Below are positions 38,081 through 50,008 of a stretch of DNA of 64,000 bases, in pieces. Made by a program: the position numbers and the translations under genes. The DNA comes from Hanleya hanleyi (Eukaryota > Mollusca > Polyplacophora > Lepidopleurida > Hanleyidae). The DNA lies in NCBI GenBank assembly GCA_036873755.1, contig JAVTVY010045371.1, positions 151,355-215,354 on the forward strand, in the 5' to 3' direction. Positions within the stretch are counted from its first letter, which is position 1; each line of letters opens with the position of its first letter. A model generated the notes under the pieces. That model saw nothing but the letters and a program-made list of their open reading frames with translations. It did no database searches and was not told where the DNA came from.

Positions 38081-38366
38081 ATGTTTACACCACCAAAGAA
38101 AAGACGACTTCAGATGGGTGCAAGTATCAATGAAATAGAAAACAAGGCCTTTGCTCGAGTTGCAAAAATTCCATTTGATGCAAGGACCATCCTACCTGAA
38201 AAACTTGGAGAGTATTTTAAGCTAGCAGCAAGAAGCAATAATACATCTCCAGAGATGCTGTTGACAGCAGCGTTGTCTACGACAGCAGCATGCCTGGGAC
38301 CTACAGTGGGATTGCAGCTGACTCGCTTTGGAAACCACAGAATTCCACCTAATTTGTACCTTATAG
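38081..38366 (+). CDS. candidate first exon, DUF3987-like N-terminus with NLS
   Basis: The ATG at 38081 opens a frame starting MFTPPKKRRL, a classical nuclear localisation signal. It continues with a helical stretch (LPEKLGEYFKLAARSNN, TSPEMLLTAALSTTAACLGP) and ends NLYLIG at a consensus donor (ATAG before GTAAGT, GT at 38367). The pattern of Pro-x-x-Leu, a Tyr-Phe helix, Ala-rich helices and NLYLIG resembles the start of DUF3987-type proteins, where a Walker A loop would follow. No following exon with a GKS motif was found downstream, so the gene is partial, has a long intron, or is a remnant. The family link rests on recalled pattern only. Confidence 0.4.
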
Positions 38367-38457
38367 GTAAGTTATACTTCACAACTTAATTCTGCTTTGT
38401 GTTACGGACCCATTTTCGAGACATAGGTTTTGCTACCTAGATGTGTAAACCACCTAA

Positions 38458-38662
38458 AGGCCCAATCTCACGATGCGATTTGTAGTAACAACTCGGTGGG
38501 GGAATCCCCCGATTTGTAGCATGTAACTAATCGCATGAAATAGGACCTGCCCTATTTCACACGACTTGTAGCATGCGACTAAAATCGCACGAGTGTTCTC
38601 ACGATGCAACTGAGTTGTATGCTACAAGTTGTTGCTACAAATCGCACCGTGAGAATGGGCCT
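38458..38662. mobile_element. 205-bp MITE, TAA duplication (Harbinger type)
   Basis: Inverted ends of more than 35 bp, AGGCCCAATCTCACGATGCG on the left and AGGCCCATTCTCACGGTGCG read inward on the right. Both continue GATTTGTAG(T/C)AACAACT. TAA flanks both sides (38455-38457 and 38663-38665). Confidence 0.85.
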
Positions 38663-41224
38663 TAAGCAATTTGGATATAATTGTATTAGCAGCAGACATT
38701 GATCTGGTAGTCAGAACTCATCTTTGACATATTTGTTATATTTATCTGTGCTTCCATCTGCACCTACAGAGAATGGGGAGATAAAAACATTAGCATATTT
38801 CTGCATGCAGTACCAGCGAGGAAACTATTTTGGACATTTCCTGTCATGAAAACAGGTAGCTCTGTATGGGAAGATTAGACAACAATTTACGTAGGTATAG
38901 TGGAGGGTATTTTCGATGGGAAGTACTTTTCAATCATCCTCTCAGTTCCTGTCTTGTACAGGGATCTTTATTACTAGTACAACATTCCACAAAAAAAAAC
39001 ATATTGCTTCTGTAAATTCCTACAAACTTTCATTAACAAAAAGAGCTGTTTTTCCCACGAAAACTACAAGAATTTACTCATTCCAAAATAAAACCCCTCA
39101 CAGTGTAAATATTCTCCAGGTATCCTTATAAATGAGAGAGAAGTTATCTATAGGCTTTTTTTATCCCTTGTGTTTGTCACATACATGCAGAATTAAAATA
39201 TTGTTGAAGTTGGTGTTTCCTTCATTTACTGATTTAGCCTAACTGCCAGTTAAAATAATCTCATAGGCTTGTAATCTAAAAATTAGTTCTTTTCTCTGTT
39301 CTTTTAAGTAGAAAATATGTCCACTGAAAAAAGTCGAAATGTTGGAGGGCAATTACATAGTTATAGTTATATTTATATGTATTTGTGTCTGTAGATACCA
39401 TATGGTATCTGCTTGACCCTATACATTGTCATACTAATGTATGTTTCAAAATTACACAAATAAACTTGATATTAACTCAGATATATTGATATTAACATGT
39501 ACATTACAATTGGACAATCAATCAATCAATGGTTTATTGCACAACTTATGTAGTACAGAAGCATGGCAAATAGAGAGCGAGGATGCATTCATACATATAT
39601 ACAGTTATAAACAAACAAACTATTTTTTAATTTTGGCCTCACTTTTCAACTTTGTTATTCAAATAGAGAGAAAACGTGACATTTCCATTCTTCATTCAAA
39701 TTGAAGAAAACTCATATAATGACAAAATGTGACACTTTGTGGAATATGAGAATATTGACAGATTTATGCCGTTTTTGCTGCACTTCCGGTGATTGAATTA
39801 TTAGGGGAATTACCTTAAACTATCAATTTCATTAAATTATGTATTTACAGTAAGCACACTTTAGGATGTTCAGTGACATAACCAGTTGTCTTGATTTTAT
39901 GAAAAAAAAACCTTTTATGAGATCTCCTGTGAGATTTCAGGACCCAAGCACTTATTTCAACAAAAGATGCCGCTAAACCATTGGAAGTTGAATTCCAATG
40001 CTTCAATTTTGTCTACAATGAGTGAAGCATGATACAGGACATGTAAGCCTCAATTTGTTATAAGTTTAAAATCTTTAAATACATACAGGAACAAAGAGTA
40101 AAACCTGTTTACAAGATGATTCATTCTTCACAAAATTTTCACAGAACATGTTGTTGTTGTTGTTGTCCAGTGTGATCTTTTCAAACTTGCAGGTTAATAG
40201 CCAGTAAACATAGTTTCTGAAATATCCCTATGATCCCAATAAACCTACCTCAATAACTGTTCCTTTTCTCAATACTTTACTTTTTAGCATATGTATTTCA
40301 CCAGTAAACCATCTAAAACTTGTAAGTTCCTGAGTGAATTAAGACACACCAAACATATCCCCTTGTGTGACAGTATTTCCCTCCAATGGTTCAATTTTCC
40401 CTCCAAAACTTAAACACAAAGGATTCCAGTCAGTAAAGGGATACCAAGACTATAATCTCACAAGAGATCTCTTGTGAGTATTTGGACTCTGTTCATATTG
40501 AACATTTTCTCCTCGGATTTTGTCAAGTCCTGAAACTTATATGATCTCTCGTGAGAAACAGGGACTCAGTTGTTTTCCCATATGGGTCAGAATAGAAAAC
40601 CTCACAAGAGATATTTTCTCACATAGTTCCTGTTATGATTTCATTTCCTCACAAGAGATTTAAGTGAGAAAAGTAAAACCTTACCTCGTCTCATATGTGT
40701 CTTACTAGTTGAGGAGAGTTTCTCACCAGAATCTCATAAGAATCATACTAGAGACAAGTCAGATTATGTGAGACTGTTTGGTACGGGCGCGGAGTGCCGG
40801 AGGGAGAGTTGAGTATGCAACCTGGCCAGCGAGCCAAATATTAACCGCTTTACTAACAGTTTCTTATCGCTGATACCGTTCAAGTGCTTGATGTAAAATT
40901 TGGTATACCTCATTGATGCATCAAGAGACATAGGATGAATGACAGAAGTTGTTTCTCTGATTGGGCAGAAATCTTGGCAACCATTTAATTATCTATATCT
41001 TTGGAAACGTTCAAGTGTTCATTATGAAACAAGGTAAACATCATCGATGCATGAGGAGACAACGAATGACAACCAGTTTTCTCTGATTGTGCGGGAACAC
41101 ACTTGGTGACCATTATGAATTTATTCAGAATCATTAAAGATCTATATCTGATAATCCCTAATACTGTTGATGCACTATCGACTGTAAGCTTATGCTGTGA
41201 TTTACGATGAGCAGAAGAGAAAGT
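38663..41224. other. intergenic with small repeats
   Basis: No gene seen. It holds a cluster of CTCACAAGAGAT motifs (40450-40680) and a diverged direct duplication at about 40840-41010 and 41015-41135 (both with CGTTCAAGTG or CCGTTCAAGTG, CATCAA/GAGACA and TTTCTCTGATTG). Confidence 0.5.
40457..40478. repeat. 22-bp perfect palindrome
   Basis: CTCACAAGAGA followed directly by its complement. Half sites recur on both strands at 40540-40680 and 39920-39945. Confidence 0.7.
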
Positions 41225-43235
41225 ATCTGAGAAAGTTACGCAGTTACGTGGCGATTAGGATTCAGGGCTGAAGTTATGCAGTTACGCTAAGGCCATTGTC
41301 ACATGACTGGTTGTTTAGCATTACCAGAGCTCATCTACATTTTGAGGGCAAATAATTAAAATATACGAGGGATTTACATTTTGATGAGTAATATTTACTC
41401 ATTTTCTTCAAATTCGTATACTTATTTGCAATTTAATAATTAATAATAAATAATTTCCACCATCTAGAATGCGTATTTAAAAAATCAAGGTCATGCTAAA
41501 CAACCAATCAAGTGACAATGGCCTAACATAAAAGGGATTTAGTGCTGGAGTTACGCACTTACGCCAAGAAGGGAGAGGATGGATTTATCCCTAGACCCAG
41601 TTACACGGGAATTCTGACGAAGTTACGCCATTACGCTGTCCCAGAGAGAGGTCCACAGCTGGAGTTACGCAATTACGCTGGGAAAAAAGAGAGAATTAAG
41701 GATTTCTCCCTGGCCTTACACAATTACATTGACAAAATAGAAAGCCAGTTACGCTGTCACAAACACAGGTCTACACCTGCAGTTACGCAGCGAAAATAGA
41801 GAAAGGGTCTAATGAAGTTACGCATTTACGCTGAGTAAAAATGAATGGTGCATCAGTGAAATTACGCACTTACGCTCTCACAGAGAGAGGTCTGCACCTG
41901 CAGTTACGCTGTTAGAAGAAGAACAGTTTCGCTGACAAAGCGAGATAGCCTGTAATGAAGTTACACGAAGTCACACCGTACATGAAATCACACAGAGAGG
42001 TCTATATCCCCAGTTACGCAGTTACGCTGTGGAAAGAGAGAAAGAGTCTGACGAAGTTATGCATTTACGCTGAGTAAAAAGAAATGGTTCATCACTGAAA
42101 TTATGTGGTTACGCTGTCACAGAGAGAGACCTACACCTGAACTTACGCAGTTACGCTGTCAGAAAAAGAGCAAGGATTTATCCCTGGACTTGCGCTGACA
42201 AAGAGAGAAAGCCTCTAACGAGGCTACACTGTCACAGAGAGGCCTATACCGGGTACCTCAAGTTACGCAGTTACACTGCAAAAGGAGAGAAAGGGTCTGA
42301 TGAAGTTACGCGTTTACGCCGAGTAAAGAATAAGGGTCCATCAGTGAAATTACGCACTTACGCTGTCACAGAGAGAGGTCTACACCTGGAGTTACGCAGT
42401 TACACTGTCAGAAAAAGAGCAAGGATTTATCCCTGGACTTACGCAGCTACGCTGACAAAGAGAGAAAGCCTCTAACAAAGCTAAACTGTCACAGAGAGGC
42501 CTATACCTCAAGTTACGCAGTTACGCTGCAAAAGGAGAGAAAGGGTCTAATGGAAGTTACGTATTTACGCTGAGTAAAAAATAATGGTCCATCAGTGAAA
42601 TTACGCACTTACGCTGTCACAGACAGAGATCGAACTACACCTGAAGTTACGCAGTTACGCTGTCAGAAAAAGAGCAAGGATACCTGAAGTTACGCAGTTA
42701 CGCTGCAAAAGGAGAGAAAGGGTCTGATGAAGTTACGCATTTACGCCGAGTAAAAAATAATGGTCCATCAGTGAAATTACGCAGTTACGCTGTTAAAAGA
42801 AGAGCAGTTTCGCTGGCAAAGAGAGATAGCCTCTAACGGAGTTACACGATCACAGAGAGGTCTAGTTACGCATTTACGCTGAGTAAAAAGAGATGGTTCA
42901 TCACTGAAATTATGTGGTACGCTGTCACAGAGAGAGAGCTACACCTGAAGTTACGCATTTACGCCGTCAGAAAAAGAGCAAGGATTTATCCCTGGAATTA
43001 CGCAGTTACGCTAACAAAGAGGGAAAGCCTCCAACGAAGCTACACTGTCGCAGAGAGGCCTATAGGCTACCTCAAGTTACCTAAAGTAAAGAGAAAGGGT
43101 CGTGCGTATGAGGGCAATAGATAGAGTGATAATACAAGTTGCAGTACATCCTTTGACTGTCAATTATGAATTATTAGCCCAAATCAATGCCAGCAATTTA
43201 GCGCTGGAGATAACACAGTTAAGCTGACAAAAAAT
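41225..43235 (-). repeat. second array of the GCGTAACTGCGTAAC satellite, inverted
   Basis: The core GTTACGCAGTTACGCTG is the complement of the core at 17851-22991, with about 58-bp subunits in longer mixed units (for example a block with GAGCAAGGATTTATCCCTGG recurs near 42170, 42417, 42668 and 42977). This array is more diverged and not locked to a 173-bp period. A degenerate last subunit lies near 43205. Confidence 0.9.
41291..41523. mobile_element. 233-bp MITE inside the satellite, TAA duplication
   Basis: Inverted ends of about 31 bp with two mismatches: GGCCATTGTCACATGACTGG on the left and GGCCATTGTCACTTGATTGG read inward on the right, both continuing TTGTTTAGCAT. TAA flanks both ends (41288-41290 and 41524-41526), as for PIF/Harbinger. 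Confidence 0.9.
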
Positions 43236-43844
43236 GGGCGCTCGGTTGAGATCTACGTGCGGTGAGGAAAAGCTATAGGCCTAGACGTTAGCCTTGTGAA
43301 GACGTATAGACTACTCGTGTACAGTACCTGTCGCTGTTGTTGTTGTTGTAAGTTATCCGTGAGAATCTACCTGTCTCTTGAGCAGATGATTTGTTTTGTC
43401 ATGATTACTTTGTGTTGAGATAATCTTTGCAGTGGATTACAGTACCCCCCACTTTCTGCCCCTCTATTTAGGGTCCAAATCTTGGCCTAAGCTGTCCGAG
43501 TTCCACCATCTTTCTGAGTCTGTCGAGGCAAGCTTTACCAGGCATTCGTTACGTTCTGCTTCGCGCCAATACAGCGTAGCGCAAAGCACCCTGGGAGAGG
43601 ATGCTGTCGAGGAAGCCCACCTATGTGGTTGAGTCGGGAACCAGCTTAATTTGTGTGTTGATTGAAAATCAGCGCCACCTTGGTCGTGTGTAGCATGTGA
43701 AGGGAACGAACTCCACCAAATCAAATATTAGTTCAAACTACCACCTAACCATCGCCCCACCACCCACCCACCCCTGGATGTCAGAACATGTACAGCTATA
43801 GCTTCTCTCGTGACTGCTTACATGAGGGATGAACCAAAAATCGC
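43236..43844. other. intergenic, no gene seen
   Basis: GC-richer than its surroundings, with overlapping frames of 66 and 86 codons on opposite strands and no domain. Confidence 0.4.
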
Positions 43845-44355
43845 AACCCACGTGGCGATAAGAAATAACCCAGGTTTCAATGGGAAGCTCCCAATTCCAC
43901 TGTTCCGAATTACACTAAACTTCGTCCTAAAGTATTATGGAGGACGGAGATTACGAATCCCAGGTCAGATTTTCAAAGAAATTTTTTCTTAATTAATAAA
44001 TAAATAAATTCATTGAAAATAAATTTAACCCAGGCTTCAATGGGCAGCCCCCAATTCCACTGTTCCGAATTACACTAAACTTCGTCTTAAACTATTACCG
44101 AGGACGTAGATCACGAATCCGAGGTCAGGTTTTAAAATAAATTTTTTCTTAATTATTGAAAAATTTAATTCATTAAAAATCAATTTACCCAGGCTTCAAT
44201 GGGCAGCTCCCATTCCACTGTTTCGAATTACACTAAACTTCGTCCTAAAGTATTATGGAGTACGAATTCGAGGTCAGATTTTGAAAATAAATTTTACCTT
44301 AATTATTAAATAATTAAATTTATTAAAATCAGTTTAACCCAGGCTTCTATGGACA
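43845..44355 (+). repeat. 160-bp tandem repeat, site 1 (3 units)
   Basis: Units contain CCCAGGCTTCAATGGGCAGC, CCGAATTACACTAAACTTCG and an AT-rich AATTATTAAATAATTAAATT block. CCCAGG begins at 43869, 44029 and 44188. Confidence 0.85.
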
Positions 44356-45233
44356 GACATTTTGACATTTACGTTTTGAACCTGGCTTGCGAGATTTGAA
44401 TTGGAAAACATAAACCCGTACCTCTATGCACAACTACATTTTCTCAGCTATCCTTAGAGGTGTGAATCATGTTTGTGTGTGGAATGGGTGTCGCAAACTC
44501 GCGGTCACAACATGCTAGGGAATCGGTGACCCCAAAAATTTCGACCGAGAAAGGTACCAAAATGAGTGAAACGCAACGGGGTTTGCGGTCTTGCACTCAG
44601 TTTTTGATAGGCTATCACAAGGTTGAATTTTCTAGTGCATTGATTTTTTTAGTCCATTTAGCAAATTTTCAGTATTTCAAAAATTATTATAAAAATTTAA
44701 ATTCTATAAAAAAGTAGGGGATGTTAGCCGCCAAAAGGCGTTGCCCGATCGTCGCTACGTGGAAGCCTCCCCAATAGACAATCTTTTTTTTGCCCTTCTT
44801 GGGTCTTTTTGTTTTTGTTTTAAATTTTTTTTGCCCTGTCTTTGGGTCTTTTGTTTTTTGTTTTTTTTTAAAATTTTTTTAGCCCTGTCTTTGGGTCTTT
44901 TTTTTTGCCCAAATTTTGGGCCTTTTTTCATTTTCAAGAATTAATGAAACGATGATTAACACTTATTATAATTATTATATTTACAATGATTAAGAATTAG
45001 TATATGTACAATGATTAAGAATTATTAGAAATACTATATGTACATGATTAAACAATGATTAAGAAGCATTATAATTATTATATGTACAATGATTAAACAA
45101 TCAAACAAAATTAAATTGTCATTTACATTGTCATTGTTCATTGTAAAAAAAAACTGCCTCCATTATTTACAAGGAAATGAAAATGAAAATACAAAGAAAT
45201 GTACAAGAAAAAAAATAAATGAAATTTGTCAGT
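44356..45233. other. intergenic, low complexity in part
   Basis: 44770-44930 is T-rich with repeated TTTGGGTC(T)TTTT and CCCTGTCTTTGGGTC; 44945-45110 repeats ATGATTAA(C/G)AATTATTA. No gene seen. Confidence 0.5.
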
Positions 45234-45530
45234 GCCGTTCATGGCCGTGGACGCTCCACCATCCCTTAAGTTCTTTTCTGCCGACCACCTTCACCGACAA
45301 ATCCCTGACCACATATAAAATAAAAAATACCATGTATGCCATGTAGTAACAGACAAGTCACAGCACTTTATCTTTGTTTGTAACAGTTGAATGACAGCGC
45401 TTTATTCAGTACTTACATTTATTACAGCTGCTGGAGGGGCTGGAGGTGTTGGGGGTGTTGGAGGCCGCTTACTTTGAGGAGGCTCGTCATTCGTTTTGTG
45501 ACTTTGGCCCTGTCTGTGAGCCAGTTGTGG
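45234..45530 (-). other. possible pair of small exons
   Basis: On the minus strand 45530-45417 lies between an AG and AT/GTAAGT, is exactly 38 codons, and encodes a Pro-rich segment ending RPPTPPTPPAPPAAVIN. A second AG (GTGGTCAG, near 45306) precedes a short frame that ends in phase after about 12 codons. A separate frame beginning MAGMSSQDGWW at about 45644 overlaps upstream. No family is recognised; the case rests on splice-like borders and composition only. Confidence 0.2.
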
Positions 45531-45719
45531 CTAAGTTTAATCCCATAGTCTGGATTGCAACATCACAATTCGAGATGCCGCCCATCATCGTCATCGTGCT
45601 GGCGTCCGCCCACCACCCGTCTTGAGAACTCATTCCTGCCATCTTAAAATAAGACATAAAACAGGACCAAAACTGACCTCACATTTGTAATCAGTGAACA
45701 TGCAAATTTCTAAGTCAAT

Positions 45720-45960
45720 CTATGAAGGTCCACCCTCATTTGACCCTAAATGCGCATTTTGCGCGAAAATTTGACCCTCATCGATTGATATTGATATATA
45801 CTAGGGTCAAGGTCGCTGTTAATGTTCATTCTGGCCTCGGATTCGTCATCAGAAACCACGAGCGTACTTTTGTGCAAATTTTCAAGTCAATCCATGAAGG
45901 TCCACTCTCATTTGACCCTAAATGCCCATTTTGCGCAAAAATTTGACCTTCATCGATTGA
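45720..45960. repeat. about 170-bp spaced duplication
   Basis: GAAGGTCCA(C)CCTCATTTGACC and ATTTTGCGC(G/A)AAAATTTGACC occur at 45724 and again at 45896. Confidence 0.6.
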
Positions 45961-45994
45961 CTTGAAAATTTACACATAAGTACTCTCGTGGTCA

Positions 45995-46345
45995 CTCATG
46001 ACGAATCCGAGGTCAGATTTTGAAAATAAATTTTACCTTAATTATTAAATAATTAAATTCATTAAAAATAAATTTAACCCAGGCTTCAATGGGCAGCCCC
46101 CAATTCCACTGTTCCGAATTACACCAAACTTCGTCCTAAAGTATTATGGATGACGTGGATGACGAATCCGAGGTCAGATTTTGAAAATAAATTTTACCTT
46201 AATTATTAAATAATTAAATTCATTAAAAATAAATTTAACCTAGGCTTCAATGGGCAGCTCCCAATTCCACTGTTCCGAATTACACTAAACTTCGTCCTAA
46301 AGTACTATGGATGACGTAGATCACGAATCGTAGGACAGAATGGTC
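45995..46345 (+). repeat. 160-bp tandem repeat, site 2 (about 2 units)
   Basis: The same unit as at 43845 with CGAGGTCAGATTTTGAAAAT and AACCCAGGCTTCAATGGGC. Confidence 0.8.
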
Positions 46346-46954
46346 ATTAACAGCATCCTTGACCGTAGTATATATCATAATATAGGCTAATAGTACTAAT
46401 TCTAATACCCCTAGACATAATAATAAGTAGGTCATAGGTTAAAATCTATGTCATGTGCGTGTGCCCCGTTCTCCGAACTACAAGTTATTAAAATATTATG
46501 CCCGGCGTATGTCTCAATGTCGCTCTAGCGATCGATGAACAGGTACAATTATTCGGGGTTCTTATGGGACTTTAACATGGGAGCGTTTTATGTTTGCAAT
46601 AAATCACTAATAATTCTAAAAATAAGTAATAAACTGCATGTTTGCTTGAATGTGCTAGTGCCCGGAACATTCACGGACAAATGTATGGCAAAAAAATTCA
46701 GAAGAAAAGGATCCTTACCTATCAAATCTTTGTTGTGAGACGGAGCGTAGTTCTAGTGTTTCTCCTTTGCAAACCCGACAAAGTTATGAGGGTCTGCGTA
46801 GGGGTATTACAATTTCATATTTTTTTTTAAAACTTCCTATAGGATGTGGACCGTCCACATGATCAAATTCAGTAAAAAAAACTGTACCTTGTAGTCATAT
46901 TTCTCCGTATTTACGCTGTACAAACAACAAATCCAACAAAAAATGGCAAACCAC
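46346..46954. other. intergenic, no gene seen
   Basis: Short frames of about 65 codons without motifs. Confidence 0.5.
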
Positions 46955-47480
46955 GTGGCGATAAGAAATAACCCAGGCTTGAATGGGCAGCTCCCAATTC
47001 CACTGTTCCGAATTACACTAAACTTCGTCCTAAAGTATTATGTAGGACGGCGATTACGAATGCCAGGTCAGATTTTAAAATAATTTTTTTCTTAATTATC
47101 AAATAATTAAATTCATTAAAAATAAATTTAACCCAGGCTTCAATGGGCAGCCCCCAATTCCAATGTTCCGAATTACACTAAACTTTGCTCTAAAGTAATA
47201 TCGGGATCACTGATGACGAATCCGAGGTCAGATTTTGAAAATAAATTTTACCTTAATTATTAAATAATTAAATTCATTAAAAATAAATTTAACCCAGGCT
47301 TCAATGGGCAGCCCCCAATTCCAATGTTCCGAATTACACTAAACTTTGCTCTAAAGTAACATCGGCGCCACTGATTACGAATCCGAGGTCAAAATTGAAA
47401 CATTAAAAATCGAACCAGCCTAACCCGGCGAAATTTGAGTCGAAAATTCGAACTTCACCGATTTACCTCAAACTTTGTAC
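46955..47480 (+). repeat. 160-bp tandem repeat, site 3 (3 units)
   Basis: The array starts with the same CACGTGGCGATAAGAAATAA lead-in as site 1, so sites 1 and 3 share their left boundary. Confidence 0.85.
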
Positions 47481-47819
47481 TAAAGTATTTTGGAGGTCAA
47501 GGATTACGAATCCGCGGTCAGATTTGACCTTTAGGGTGACCTTTACCTCGATCTTGACGATCGAAAATTTGATATGATTTTGAGCTTGTCGCAACGTCAG
47601 AAGATATAAGCGGACAACCTTGACCTTTTGATATGTGATGATCCATTGACCTCTGCGATGACCATGACCTTGACCTTGACCTTTGACCTTGGGTTTAGAA
47701 AAATGATAGCACAATCGGAATGCCCTATTGCAAATTTGATCTTGAGGTCAAAGGTCAAGGTCAAGGTCATGATTCGACGCAGAGTTCAATGGGTCATCAC
47801 ATATCAAAAGGTCAAGGTC

Positions 47820-49637
47820 CCCTGTCTCCGTATCTATTCGTCTTATGCGCGGAAATTCTTTCCATTCTAACCAGACAAAATGTTGATATAAAGGGTATAC
47901 AAATAGGGGATATAGAATACAAAATCAACCAATATGCAGACGACACCACGTTTATACTAGATGGATCTGCTAAATCGGTGGAAGCTACTCTCAGACTATT
48001 GGATAAATTCGCAGAAATCTCTGGACTAAAACTTAATACAACAAAAACAAAAGCTATATGGATCGGCTCCAAAAAATTCAGTAAACAGGTGTTCCATCAT
48101 AGATGGAAACTAGAATGGGGATGTGAACAATTCACCTTGCTTGGTATACAATTTTCAATCAATTTAGCTGAAATGGTATTACTAAATTACGAACCAATTT
48201 TAAAGAATATCCGGAGTACCTTAAGACAATGGTCCCAGCGAATTTTAACCCCTATTGGAAAAATCACTGTCCTGAAAACGTTAATAATCTCCAAACTCAA
48301 TTATATGTTCTTGGCCATTCCAAACCCCCCAGATTCAGTCATAAAAGAGTTAAATACAATGTTCTTTCATTTTATTTGGAACTCTACAGTTGACAAAGTC
48401 AAAAGATCCCAATTAATACAAAATTACGAGAATGGTGGACTGAAAATGGTCGACATTAACAATTTCATGCTGGCTCTGAAGTCGTCCTGGATTCGAAAGT
48501 TACTCTCTGGAGCGTGTAATTGGGTCCCATTAATAAATTTATCCATAGATGGTCTTGAGTATCTGGGCGACTTCGGAGCCAACTTTGTGCCTACTTTGAT
48601 GAATAGATGTAATAATGTATTCTGGAGGGATGTGTTGGGCGCATGGAGCAAGGTCACACAGAAAAATAAACCCAAATATATACACGAAATAGCAAATGTA
48701 AACATATGGAAGAACAATGATATTATGGTGAACAACACGCCGGTGTATTACCGGCACTGGTATGAAAAAGGTGTGAAATGCGTCATGGATCTTATCAATA
48801 TTGAGAAAGAGAACAAACCCTACTTCTCCCTGGAAGAATTTATCGATATTTATAACATTAAAACAAATTTTCTGGAATACCATGGAGTAATTTCGGCAAT
48901 CGAATCAATGAAAAAAAGATTAATAACCGATGTAAAAACAAAAATTACTAGTGTACGACCGTATGTTCCATTTGATCTACACATCCTTTCAAAATCATGC
49001 AAAGGTAGTAAAGATATGTATAATGTTCTTATATCCAAGTCTACAAGACCCAGTTCACAAGTTAGATGGGAATCGATAATGAATATACAGGAAATTAAAT
49101 GGAACGAGGTTTATCAACTCCCATTCAAAACCACCTGCTGCTCAGTGTTACAATACTTACAATTTCGTATTAACAACAGAATACTGGCAACAAACTGCTA
49201 TCTGAAAAAAAATTGGCATTCAAGATAATGACTTATGTTCCTTTTGTAGTGACCATCTTGAAACTATAGAGCACGTCTTTTGGGACTGCGAGAAGATCCG
49301 CCGTCTTTGGTGGGACATCGAGGCATGGTTACATACCACAACAAACTTGCCGATCGCATTGACGGCAAAAAATATTATATTCGGAGAAACTATGACAACA
49401 GACTTTTCAAAAATACTCAATCTCATTATACTCGTCACTAAACGCTATATTTACAAATCTAAATTTGAAAGACAGTCTGTTTGCATTTTGGCAATTCAAA
49501 ACATCATAACTCAGCGGTACTCTATAGAAAAATATATCTCGATGAAAAAGTCAAATCTTCAGAAGTTCAACCTTCTATGGGAACCATGGCTCCATGCCGT
49601 CACCAAAGCAGAAAATGATTCTGATGAAAACGGTTAA
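47820..49637 (+). pseudogene. LINE ORF2 C-terminal half: RT core and zinc-binding tail
   Basis: Coding begins at the Pro of the (Q)GDPLSP motif (PLSPYLFVLCAEILSI) and includes QYADDTTFIL (motif C with both catalytic Asp), GLKLNTTKTKA, FTLLGIQF, the thumb and connection regions, and a Cys-His segment LCSFCSDHLETIEHVFWDC typical of the zf-RVT tail. A single frameshift in the A run near 49210 separates it from its end at 49637. The open frame seems to start at 47720 only because the flanking repeat happens to be open in phase. Endonuclease and RT motifs 0 to A are missing. Confidence 0.88.
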
Positions 49638-50008
49638 CAGGAATAATTGTATAAATGTTCAATTGCTACACCCCTACCGTACTGGTATATAGTAAAATCT
49701 GTGTGTGCCTATTTATGTATACTATATGTACTACTATGTCAACCTGTCAAGTAATCCAAAGAAGTTATATTGCATTGGAGAGTGAGGAGTTATGATATCA
49801 ATATATGTATATATGTATGTATGTGCGTGTGTGTGTGTGTGTGTGATCGTCCTTATAATAATGCCAAATAACAACTTGTATTCGATTTGTTCATATTGTA
49901 TGTCATTCTACTTGTATGTATTATGTGGCAATTTAATGGCAATAAAAATATATGAATATAAAAAAAAAAAATTGGAAGAAAAAAAAAATAAAAAAAAAAA
50001 AAAAAATA
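47820..50008 (+). mobile_element. 5'-truncated L1/Tx1-like LINE with 14-bp target duplication
   Basis: AAAAGGTCAAGGTC stands immediately before (47806-47819) and after (50009-50022) the element. The copy begins within the RT domain and ends with an A-rich tail (49957-50008) preceded by a CAATAAAA-like signal. These are the classic marks of target-primed reverse transcription with 5' truncation. Confidence 0.92.

Noticed and set aside
44755..44937. Lys-rich frame opposite the T-rich tract
   Set aside because: Low-complexity TTTTTGGGTC sequence produces it; no coding signal.
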